Shown: in pieces, positions 35,539-45,450 of the stretch
Position numbering within the stretch: position 1 is the stretch's first letter
How the letters are laid out: each line of letters opens with the position of its first letter
Assembly (NCBI GenBank): GCA_963931865.1
Contig: OZ007513.1
Location: forward strand, 1,939,452 to 2,003,451
Reading direction: 5' to 3'
Origin: Axinella damicornis
Lineage: Eukaryota > Porifera > Demospongiae > Axinellida > Axinellidae
DNA: 64,000 bases
Made by a program: the position numbers and the translations under genes
Notes under the pieces: model-generated
Told to the model about the DNA's origin: nothing
What the model saw: the letters and a program-made list of their open reading frames with translations, nothing else
The model's database searches: none

Positions 35539-36300
35539 GTGCTCAAACTTTATAAGAGATGTCAAGTTATTTCCACAAGAGAACAGAGGACTTATTATCA
35601 GAGGTCTTCTGAACTGTGTGATACTTTCAAATTCTGTGGCAAGTTCATTAAGTGTGAGAAGTCTGTATCTCATCTTGGTCATGTCCTGCAAGAGAACCTT
35701 CAGGACGATTTGGACATTCAAAGGTGTCGCTCTGATTTCATTAAGCGAGCCAATTGTACTTTGCATCGTTTTGCTTTTTGTACTCCGGAGGTTCTGTCAT
35801 ACCTCTTGCATTCCTATTGTATGTCATTCTATGGCTGTGCAATATGGGACCTGAGTTCTCCCTCAATTAAGAGTCTTGATGTCTGTATGAACAAAGTTTT
35901 GCAGAGGATATGGTCCTTGCCGTATAATTCTCATGCATGCTGGGATTCTCCATGTCGTTTCTAGTGTGTATAATGTTTGTTATAATCGTTTTTGTAAATT
36001 ATTTCACAGAGCCAAATCTTCCAACAACAAACTCGTGCATTCGGTGTTTTCAGTTTTGTCTTCTTGTCGCAATTACATAGGTTATAATAATAAAATGTTT
36101 TTCTTTTGTGCGTAATTACACATGTTCGGATTATGCAATAGCTCGGTTGATTAGGGAGATTAGAGACAATTCTATTTATGTTCCTGGTTTTAATTGTTGT
36201 ATATTAGATCAAATGGCACGTGTAGCTTCAAGTAACTAATTATAATAATTGTCTCATTTTGTATATACACCTATATCTGTGGTGTGAATGATATGTTTAA
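35539..36300 (+). pseudogene. Broken 3' end of a LINE retrotransposon
   Basis: The frame from 35539 encodes FKFCGKFIKCEKSVSHLGHV, then DIQRCRSDFIKRANCTLHRF, SFYGCAIWDLSSPS and VLQRIWSLPYNSHA, the typical C-terminal part of non-LTR reverse-transcriptase proteins. Near 35935 a 4-base GCAT duplication shifts the frame; the sequence resumes as GILHVVSSVYNVCYNRFC. A 3' UTR and a (TAA)-rich end at about 36290-36312 follow. The element is 5'-truncated and dead. Confidence 0.8.
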
Positions 36301-36309
36301 TAATAATAA

Positions 36310-39300
36310 TTACTTGAAAAGCAAACCAATGGAGTAGTAGTCATTAATACCACCTTCGGATGCACACAATGGACCATCAGCAAGCCACTCATCAAACTTA
36401 TCAGGTATTTCGAGAAAGTTTGAAAGATGTGAAAGTTTTCCAATATGGCCATTTGCAATAGCACACTCCCAGGGTGAAGTGCCACTGTGGGTTCGCTTCA
36501 GGAGCTGTGCCGATGTGAAGGGTACACAGCCCAGGAGGTTCAACATTCCCCAGTAACAGCACCAGTAGAGAACATCTTTGTACCTGATGTGCTGCGCGAC
36601 CTCCTTCATTTGAGTTTCAGAGATGCACGCCACAGCCTGGAGACCAAGGTTCTCGTGGCCATGCCTAGTAGCTTCAAGGAGGATCAGGAACCAGAAGGAC
36701 AAGGTTCGCTCTGGAAACTCACAACCGATCATCAGTTCTGTGTCTTCGTACATCGTCAAGAGCATTTTGATAATGTTGGTTTGATTGTATCTTCCTGCAA
36801 TACAGGCAAGTTTCTCTACAGATCGAGAGAGAATTCCCTTCTGATCGTGCCTCACATGACTAAGTAGCATTTTGAAAGCATCTGTCCTGCCAAACTTCAC
36901 AGCTACCTCGAGTGCCACGTCTAAGGCATCTCCTGCCTTCACTAGAATATCAACTGCCTCAAGATGGTTATGCCTTATTGCCACACTAAGTGGTCTACAC
37001 TGCTCTTCAAATAGCACGAAATCATTCCCAAATGTGCTGCACACAGAGGAGAGAATTTCGATTCTACCCAACTTTGCAGCATGACAGAGAACCCACTGAA
37101 AACTCTTCAAGAGGTCAGGGGCTGAGAGTGCATAGGATAGCCGCAAATCAGGAAACTTTGATATTGCCTCCAGCACTACGTTCCAGTACCCCTTCTGGGC
37201 TGCCAGCTTCACCTCATTCAAGGCTAAGACAGAAGCATAACGGGCCAAGACAAGATCGTATGATACTGATGACGACTGGTCTGAGCAGGTAGGAGCCAGT
37301 GTTATGGCATCATCAAGGATGGTATAATTATTATCCCTCCACATGGTAGGTCTTTCAAATTGTACTGCAGTTTTTATTACTCCTTTGGAAAGGATAGGGG
37401 AGTCTGCGGCGACTTTTGCTAGAAAGTATTCAAGTGGCTGCAAACTACGACATGAAGAAATCAGCCAAAGAAGATGAACAGGAGAGCCCTGACACTTAAC
37501 ACCAGTTACCTTCAGTAGCTCTTGAAGTATGGAGGTATCTGGGGGCATGAGGAGCTGTACCAGTTCCTCACATTTTTCCGGACTTTGGAATGCATGGCTA
37601 AACAAACGGGTTGGAGGTTCTTCAAGCTGATGTTCCAAGAAGCATATTTTGCTGTTCAGTGTTGACCTCTCTACCTTGCCACAGTTGTCACCAAGATGCT
37701 CATCTGAAAATTGAGCAAGGGCAAAGTACAGAATGAGAGCCAAAATTGGCGGTTGAGATGAATCAGAATAGACAATGCAGCATTCATCCATTAGGAGATG
37801 AATGATCTCCAGGTGGCCACCAAAAGCAGCGTGAAACAGTGGGGACCTCTGCTGAGTATCAAGCTTGTTCACCAGAGTGCTACTGACATCGCCGGCGTTT
37901 TCAAGCATCAGCTGTATGAGATCACGTTTGCCCAGTCGACAGAGTGTGTGGAAGATGAATCCCAAACAATCTACCTCTAGGTTGCAAATCAACAGCTTTG
38001 TGTAGATGACCAGCTCAATAAGAAGGTCGATTTCAACATCGTGAAATGACCGAAAAGCAACAACATACTTCTGAAGTTGTTTCAGACACATACAGACATC
38101 AGATCTAGACTTGTTGCTAGCTTTTTCCCAATCTGCCACAGATTTGCAAAAAAACGAGAGAAAGCTTTGGACCAAGGAAAGGACAAGATCTTGTGCCTTC
38201 AGCGAGGCTAGAACATACAGTAGCCTAGGCCCATTGCGAGTACATGTACACCAGAGCTTATCTGTCATAGGAAGACCATCAATTAGCTTCTGTACTGGTG
38301 CAAAAAACCCCTGATTAGCTAGGGTGACTAGTGTGGGGCAGAGGGAGGAGCAAAGGTGCTCCAATTCTGGGAGTGCAAGGAAAGGTGAGAAGCCTTCCTG
38401 AAGTAAGAGGTCGATGATCTCCACCTGACACTGCCTGGCAGCTTCAGTGAGGGCATATCTGCATGTTGGAAAAGAAAAGAACAGGTCACCTTGAAGCACT
38501 GTTGCACCTAGCATCCCCCCCTCAGGCTGCACGCAAAAAACACTTGTGGTTTACAGCATGTATACAGTGTACCACACGCACATGTACATATATAGTTGGA
38601 GGTTGATACCTTATAAGGTAACTACTATTTGTGGGTACTAATTGTAGCGAATCTTAGCAAATTGGAAAAAAAATCGCTAAATAATGAACCTACAAACGAT
38701 AATATTGCAGTGTGTGATTGTTGCAGACTCTACGGCTATTACTGTATTGTGTATACATTGTGCTTGGTGACTCTGTAATGTCTCAGTCCTCTTGTAAATA
38801 TGTTGTAATATGGCCATCAAACTTTCATTATATCCATCAGTGCAACAATCACAGAAATAGTCAGTTCCTTTAAATACTAACAGGCCAGCATACATCCTTA
38901 GCAACGGTACAATAAGATCAAGTATTTGGGCATTAGGGCATTACATAAAGAACAAGAGGACTGAGACATTACAGTCACCAAGCACAATGTACACAATACA
39001 GTAATAGCCGTAGAGTCTGCAACAGTGATCTAAATCTCCTACCGGTGTGTTAATTGGGGCAAGCCAAATTCTAGCTGCCTATGAAGCAGCTTGGGAACAA
39101 AGCTAGCTATATGCATGAGTGAGTTTGCCCTGTATACCTGTTTCACTAGCTAGCCCACCATACACACACATCCATACCCACCTCCCTTTGTACTTGGCAG
39201 TAGGAGAGGCACCATGTGCCAACAGCAGCTGCACAGCCCATAGGCACTTGAAGTGGACTGCAGTATACAGCAGGCGGTCGTAACTACCAGTGGCAGCGAC

Positions 39301-42300
39301 CAGGGATGGGCCGCAGCTAGTAATAAAATGAATAGGTCCGTGGAATAAGTACTATCATACTTGTACAACTGAGACAATACACTGATCGAGATAGCAGGTG
39401 TGTGTGCTAAATAGACATGCAGGCCTGAAAACATGCAAACAACTGTAGAGTACAAGTTTTGAAAGTTTTGTAGAGTACAAGTTTTGTCCTGTACCTGTGG
39501 TTGACCCACAAAATTTCTTGACTCCAAAAAAAAACAAAAAAAAACAAACTGTAGAGTACAAGTGCATCCACAGCCATGATGACTTGTGTATATGGAGACC
39601 AGGGCAGAGTACATGTACTTGCCCCGTGCACTGCTTATATTGGATTGTGACTGTGGGATACAAACATGCTGTATGCATATGGAGAAATATAAATATGCTG
39701 TATGCATATGGTAGCAAAATGGCCTCTTTTCCTAACAATCAAGTACAGAAATGCTGTTAAGATCGTATCTGAGTGGCAACTCTAGAGCTGTAAGGAGACC
39801 GGATTCGCTGTTAAGGCCCCAAAAGTCAACAAAAAACAGCCAGACTGACAGACACACAGTTGACATTTGAAGAAGACCAATTCAGGTTGTAACGTTGTGT
39901 GTCATTAAAATTTTGCATCTTGGTCAAGAGCTCAGTGAGCCAGTTTGTTGTTGCCTCCCACTTCTCACACAGACAGACAAACAGACAGACAGACCGACTG
40001 ATCCACTTGAAGGGTGAAATCATTCCGTGCAAGGATAGGTATTAGCCTCGTTCCCAAGCCATGTGGGAGGAGAGGGCCTGGGAACAAGGCTAGGATAGGT
40101 ATGAGCAAGGCAGAGTCAATTTACCATTCCAGGATGAGTTTCATCAGCTGTTTCCTGTCCCTTTCGACAGACAGGGATAGCGGACCTAATGCATGCATGA
40201 AACGAGGAAGAAAGCAAGTAAATAACCATACTGCATACATCGAGTAAATAAAGCTTGTCAGTAACAATCATACATGATTGCCACTGTAGAGTTTGAGACA
40301 ATGAGACAATGTATTGATATGTAGCTATTCTTATTTTGATGTTGTGGCCGACAGGTGGACTAATTGCAGTTGATGCATATGAACAACTCTTATTGTACAT
40401 GCACAGTATATATAGCCCTTGTATTTCAATGCTGTCAGACTCATTCTATTGCCAATTAAAGTCGGCCTTTGCTACCAGAAGCAATACATCACAGCCACCA
40501 CCATACATCAAGTATTTACATTTAGCAACCACTACAATAGTCACGAGCAGTTGGACATTACAGGCAGCACCACATTTCTATCCAGACACAAAATACCATT
40601 TTTCAAAGTAATATTGGGAGCAGTCAACACATGCTCCAATGTCTTCACAATTGTCAGCAGTTAATTACGGTCACAGTTTCCTCCATACAAACACACACGC
40701 AAACCATTCCCTCCCTCTGTACAGTATCAACAATCACCAGAACTTCACACGCACCTCCACACTCACCTTCACCAAGTCTCTCACACAAGCTAGATGCTTG
40801 CTGCTCAACGTACCAAACCGGCCTGCAGATAAGATTCGAGAATTATGATCAGTTTGAATGTTGATGATAGACAGTGAGCATAGCCTCGTTCCTAGGCCGC
40901 GTGGGAACGAGGCTACAGTGAGCACTACTACCAATAACCAAATTGAAACAACCATCAGGAAATAATTATACTACAGACCATATAATACCTACCAATTCTT
41001 AGTGAAGTGGTTTGGGTCTCCTGCGGTAGAGAAACAATTCCATTAATCCACTACTGCACTGCTATCTCAATACAGATTCTACACTGTGTACCGAAACTGG
41101 GAACAATGATACATGACTTTTGTAGTGTATGCATTTATATCTACACACTGTCAGCAAAATCTACACAATGAAGTTACACAATAGCACATCTCAATGTAAG
41201 CACTCACCAGTGGGAACAAAAGTGCTGTGTATCAAAACCTCCTCAATGGTTACACCATTCGCGGAACTGAACTGCTCCTGCAGCTTCTCCTGGAGGGATG
41301 AGTACAGCCCAAGCTTGCCCAGTGCTCCAGCAAAGATTTGGATCTTTTGGGCAATCAATAGAAGCAGACTACATCCGTCATCTTCCAAGGCCAACAATTT
41401 GTCTCGACTGTTCTGACTATTGGCGTTTGACAGAATGAAACTGAAGACAGCTTCGTTACCATGGCGTACAGCCACACACAGTGGACGATATCCTGTCACA
41501 TTCTGGCGGAGGAACTTGCAACGTGATGTGCCCACATCAAATGGCCCAGCCTTGGTTGTGGCAAGCTTCTTGAAGGATTTGTGGGAGGCTCGTAGCTTGC
41601 ATTCAAAAGGTTTTGCAGTTTTTCTTACAGCCTTGAATGAAGCCGATCTCATCTTCTTGATTGATGCTTCAGCCTCGGAGTCAGGTTCCTCCTCAGCATA
41701 CAGGGGAAGAAACGTTTGCTCTTGTGGGATGGGCAGTTGAGCAAGGTGATTGCTGGGATCATCCCCGGAAGCCAAGCACTCAAACCAATCAGAAGGGCAT
41801 ATTGCCTCAACCAGTTGCCCAAAAGCTTCCTCAGTAGCACTCACTGCCGCGAGAGCTAGCCATTTTTGCCAGTTGCTGGGCCTAGGAGCCGAGAGATTGC
41901 CTTCAAAATGTTTGAGTAGAGCTTGCAGTAACTGGTTGGAAACTGCCAGTGAAAGGAGTGCGTCAATCTCTCAATCTCGGAAACTGCCAGTGAAAGGAGG
42001 AATGTTACTACTTCCAATCGGTCAAGCTCAGAGGCATAGACCAAGGGGGTCTTACCAGCAGTGTCAGATGCATTCAGATCTGCTCCATGCCTAGCTAGAA
42101 GCTCACAAATTTCTAAACAACCAAGCTTTGCAGCCAGAAGCAACGGAGACTGCTGCATGTAGTCGAAGCAGTTGACATCAGCTCTCTGTTCAATGGAGAA
42201 AGAGCAAAGCTTTAGGTCACTTTGAACTACTCCTATGTGTAATAGCCACGTAGCCTCTTCCTTGCACAAGCAGGGTAAGGTGTGTTTGTAGGGGTCTGGA

Positions 42301-43118
42301 ACGACACCCAAGCTGCACCGGAATGTGAACAGAAGGCCTGGCAGTGTATGGCCATCGCGGTCGGCCAGTGTTAGGTCAAGATGGTGACTGAAGTTGGTTA
42401 GGATGTAGAGTAGCACTTCATACTGCTTGGAGTACAAAGCAACGTGAGCTGGTGTACGGTTAAGAATGTCGTGTGCGTTTAACACGTCCTTGAGACCATG
42501 CTCCACTTGCAACACTACCTTGACAACTTCTACGTCACCTGTAGTGCAGGCCATATGAAGTGCAGTAGACCCCCTGGAATCAGTGGCTAATCTGTCAGCA
42601 TTGAATTGCACCAAGAGATTGACGCACTCCACATAACCCCTCTGGCAGGCATAGTGGAGTGCTATTTGCTGCAAGTGGTCCTTGCAGTTCACATCAACAC
42701 TGTACTGAGTTACCAGCTTCACTAGTAAGTCCACGTTACCATCCCACGCAGCCCTTGGCAGCAGTGGGACTAAAGATTCAGGGGTAAATGGTAATGTGGT
42801 CTCCTGTTGAATGAGGCTCCCAACAAATGAGTGGAATAGTGGCAAGGAAAGAACTTGTAGCACAGTCTGGTCATCCTCTCCACACTTGACATCTAGACTG
42901 GCTCCGTACTGGATAAGCACCCGTGCTGCATCCAGCCGGCCATTCTTGATGGCAACCACAAGTGGGGTGCGGCCATGCTGGTCAAGTTCGTTGATCAAAG
43001 AGCAGTCTGTTTGCAGCAGATCTGTAAGGCAATCAACGTCCTTTCGGTTAGCAGCAAGATGGAGGGGAGAGGCTCCCGCTGGAAGTAGGTCTGGGTGAAG
43101 TTCTAGGATTTCCGCCAT
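36310..43118 (-). CDS. Ankyrin-repeat protein, frameshifted in this sequence
   Basis: Six predicted exons with consistent phases: 43118-41208 (first exon may begin at an acceptor near 43188), 41020-40993, 40822-40767, 40185-40125, 39316-39182 and 38458-36310. Ankyrin repeats are clear in exon 1 (SPLHLAANRKD, GRTPLVVAIKNGRLDAARVL, STALHMACTTGDVEVVKVVL, SPLLLAAKLGCLEICELLAR), exon 5 and exon 6 (RYALTEAARQCQVEIIDLLL, SPLFHAAFGGHLEIIHLLM). No other domain was recognised; it is probably a cytoplasmic scaffold of roughly 1400 residues. A 41-bp tandem duplication at 41938-41999 breaks the frame, so the uninterrupted first product would stop at 41856. Removing the duplicate restores one open frame into SATEEAFGQLVEAICPSD. 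Confidence 0.75.
38719..39024. mobile_element. 306-bp inverted-repeat element with 5-bp duplication
   Basis: Arms of about 75 bp start TGTTGCAGACTCTACGGCTA. The flanking direct repeat GTGAT occurs at 38714-38718 and 39025-39029. It lies in the last intron of the ankyrin gene. Confidence 0.75.
40043..40092. mobile_element. 50-bp TAGCCTCG-family element
   Basis: TAGCCTCGTTCCCAAGCC and GGCCTGGGAACAAGGCTA form the ends. The direct repeat GGATAGGTAT (10 bp) flanks it on both sides (40033-40042 and 40093-40102). Confidence 0.8.
40881..40915. mobile_element. 35-bp TAGCCTCG-family element
   Basis: Only the two inverted ends remain (TAGCCTCGTTCCTAGGCC and its partner), flanked by exact 9-bp CAGTGAGCA repeats (40872-40880 and 40916-40924). 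Confidence 0.8.
41938..41999. repeat. 41-bp tandem duplication inside the ankyrin coding exon
   Basis: GGAAACTGCCAGTGAAAGGA occurs at 41938 and again at 41979. The offset of 41 bp is not a multiple of three. Frames on the two sides are both open and become continuous only when one copy is removed. Confidence 0.9.
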
Positions 43119-43124
43119 TCTGAC

Positions 43125-43188
43125 TGTTCAATTAGTCACCGGCAGCTGTAGCTCCTACCAGAGCCTGAAGTGCTGCCATAGGACACCT
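43125..43188 (-). promoter_or_regulatory. Ankyrin gene leader with a short upstream ORF
   Basis: A splice-acceptor-like CCCACACACAG precedes a leader containing ATG and 14 more codons (MAALQALVGATAAGD, then stop), ending about 17 bases before the main ATG at 43118. An upstream ORF of this kind could reduce translation of the main frame. It could also be an alternative start with a misjudged boundary. Confidence 0.4.
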
Positions 43189-44276
43189 GTGTGTGGGCAG
43201 AGATCACACAATAAGAGTACACCCATAATCTGTATGTAAATGCCTAACGCTTGAATCATTATTTCACCTACAGACTAACAGTCGTAAATGACACTTCTTT
43301 ATACCTATGACCTATTGTGCTCACTCACATTACCTACTGTGCTCAATCACGTGACCTATTATGCAACTCACATGACCTATTACCGGTACGCCACACCCAT
43401 GACTGATTATAGTCCCATTAGCTATGTTACAATCTGTTGTAATGTGGCCATCAAACTTTCATTATATCCATCAGTGCAACAATCACAGAAATAGTCAGTT
43501 CCTTTAAATACTAACAGGCCAGCATACATCCTTAGCAACGGTACAATAAGATCAAGTATTTGGGCATTAGGGCATTACATAAAGAACAAGAGGACTGAGA
43601 CATTACAGAGTCATCAAGCACAAGGTACACAATACAGTAATAGCCGTAGAGTCTGCAACACAATCAGAGCCAAAATTAGGCTTGGAACCAGAGCCTTTGC
43701 ACTGGGAGATCTAGAGCAAGGAAAGTTCTGGGCATATGCCTACAATCAAGTTGTCCCCAGGTTGGAATGCTGACCTAACCAATCACAATCACAAATGACG
43801 TCAAAGAAATAGTTTTCTCTCCGCTAGGCTTTGAGTGTCACCAGTGACACGGATAAGGCAAACTGCTGTACTATGCTGTGTTACTACCGAAGTGTCTGAC
43901 AAAAGTTGAGCGGGATAACAAGAAGATTGAGAGTTATTTTACGTGTGCATGGTATCGCCGCTGATCACTAAGTACTTACTAGTAATACCACTACGATGGG
44001 ACTACAGCAGCTGCAGCACAATGTCTTATAATTATATCATGCATGATTCTTTTATGTTAATGCTATAGTTGATGCAATCAGATGTGCGCGGGTGAAATCA
44101 TTCCTGGGACTTCATAGACTCGAACTTAGTAAGCGATTGAAGCAGCATACAGGCCAATAGTATAAAACTTGCTAAGTACAGCAGCAGAAAATATGGAATG
44201 CGTATACACTCCCTAAACGTCAAAAACTATAACCTCTACAGTATTTGCAGCAGGGATTTACATAATCCTACTTTAT
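43189..44276. other. Intergenic region between the ankyrin gene and copy D
   Basis: No gene seen. It contains short CCTATTATGC-type direct repeats (43300-43400), the partial 306-bp element and the 3' flank of copy D, which is duplicated at 32817-33106. Confidence 0.6.
43440..43660. mobile_element. Partial copy of the 306-bp element
   Basis: Matches 38805-39023 closely but lacks the left arm. It lies upstream of the ankyrin gene. Confidence 0.75.
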
Positions 44277-44277
44277 T
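44272..44277 (-). terminator. AATAAA overlapping the copy D stop codon
   Basis: On the minus strand the sequence reads AAG TAA ATAAAG, so the polyadenylation signal shares its first A with the stop codon. Cleavage 10-30 bases on would give a very short 3' UTR. The signal is preserved in the copy C remnant but absent at this position in A and B. Confidence 0.5.
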
Positions 44278-45450
44278 TACTTCTCTGAGCCATTGGCATC
44301 AGATGTATGAGCAGCAGTGGTGTCATACGGCAGTGGCTTAGCCTCCTCCGTCTCTTTCTCCTCCTCCTCAAGCTCATACAGGCTCTTGGCTAACTTGCTG
44401 CCGCTCTGCTTTTTCTTGTACCTCTCTGCATGAAAGGGCAGACTCTCGTGGGAGATAAGATCGTATTGCCCAGATCTCCCTTTGAATGGAGGTAGCCAGG
44501 ATCTACGAGGCTTGCGAGCCTCTTTGGATTCTGAAGATGCTGCATCGGTTGTTACTCGAGGTTCTGGGGCACTGACACGACGTGCATGCTGCTTGGAAGG
44601 AGCAGAAGCATCCAACAGGCCTTTGGTAATCTCTGTTTCCTTTTTATCGTCACTTCCATCTTCCGTGGTGCCCTCAGGAGCTTCAGCTAACGACTGAAGA
44701 GCTATCTTCCTTTGTGGGGGAGGGGTTTCACTGGCTTTGAGCATGTCGTACTTCCCGTGTTTCCCTGGAATCTTAATACTATCAACTGCTGCCTGGATGA
44801 GGCTTCGCTTGCGAGGAGGTCCCTGTCCACTAACTCCAGTAGATTCAATGATATTGGTTTCTGATAGACTTTCCCCCTTTTCATCATCAATTCCAGCTTT
44901 GAAGTCTGTTTTGGACACCTCGGTGGGCAGTGTGCCTGACTTTGAGAGGGTTTGCATGTCGTACGTTGAACTTGAAGGAGAGGTTGGCTGAGATTCTGTA
45001 TGCTGGGATAATGGTGCAGTTGAGGCGGATCTTGAAACACCACTGTAGAGCTCATACGTCTTGCTAGTGGCTGTGGAAAACCACTTTTTCCACTCGTTTC
45101 GAGCTTCCTCCTTTCGAATGCCGTGGAGAATGAATATCAGTAGTCCCTGACAACCAACAAAGATTGTGAAAAGGAGCTGGAATACAAAGGTGGCCTCTTT
45201 GGATGGAGTACCACTAGCTGCCAGTCCAAACCCCCAACCCAGTCCAAATAGCACTGCGAGGCTGAAAGCAATCGTAGCATTTTTTCGGACAAATGCTAAA
45301 GTGTCTTGTTTTGCTGTGCTGCCAGTCTTTTTGTATGAGTGCTTACAAACGGATATCATAACGAGGACAAACACTATCCAGTTGAGGATGTAGAGGATGA
45401 CGAACGGTGCAATCAGACCAATGTAGAAGGGTAAGCCCCAGGAGCGACAA
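44277..45450 (-). CDS. Copy D TM5-TM7 and tail exon
   Basis: CRSWGLPFYIG starts the second extracellular loop and TM5; FGLGWGFGLAASG lies in TM6. The tail keeps the RRVSAPEP site, the KPRRSWLPPFKGRS block and the C-terminus AHTSDANGSEK, close to copy B. Confidence 0.85.

Larger units (their letters stand above)
32279..36309. other. Repeat-rich spacer between copy B and the ankyrin gene
   Basis: No intact gene. It contains sequence matching the window's end (32575-32720), the copy C remnant, several miniature elements, a cluster of GGCGTAAAATT repeats, CpG-rich unassigned sequence at 34380-35280 and a broken LINE. Confidence 0.6.

Noticed and set aside
35384..35640. Separate plus-strand gene ahead of the LINE fragment
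   Set aside because: The open frame (ARATGIPLIRDIFTEAPQF...) is short and unrecognised, and runs out of frame into the LINE. It has no start or splice context I can defend.
36310..36867. Plus-strand ORFs opposite the ankyrin exons
   Set aside because: They are shadows of the long minus-strand ankyrin frame.
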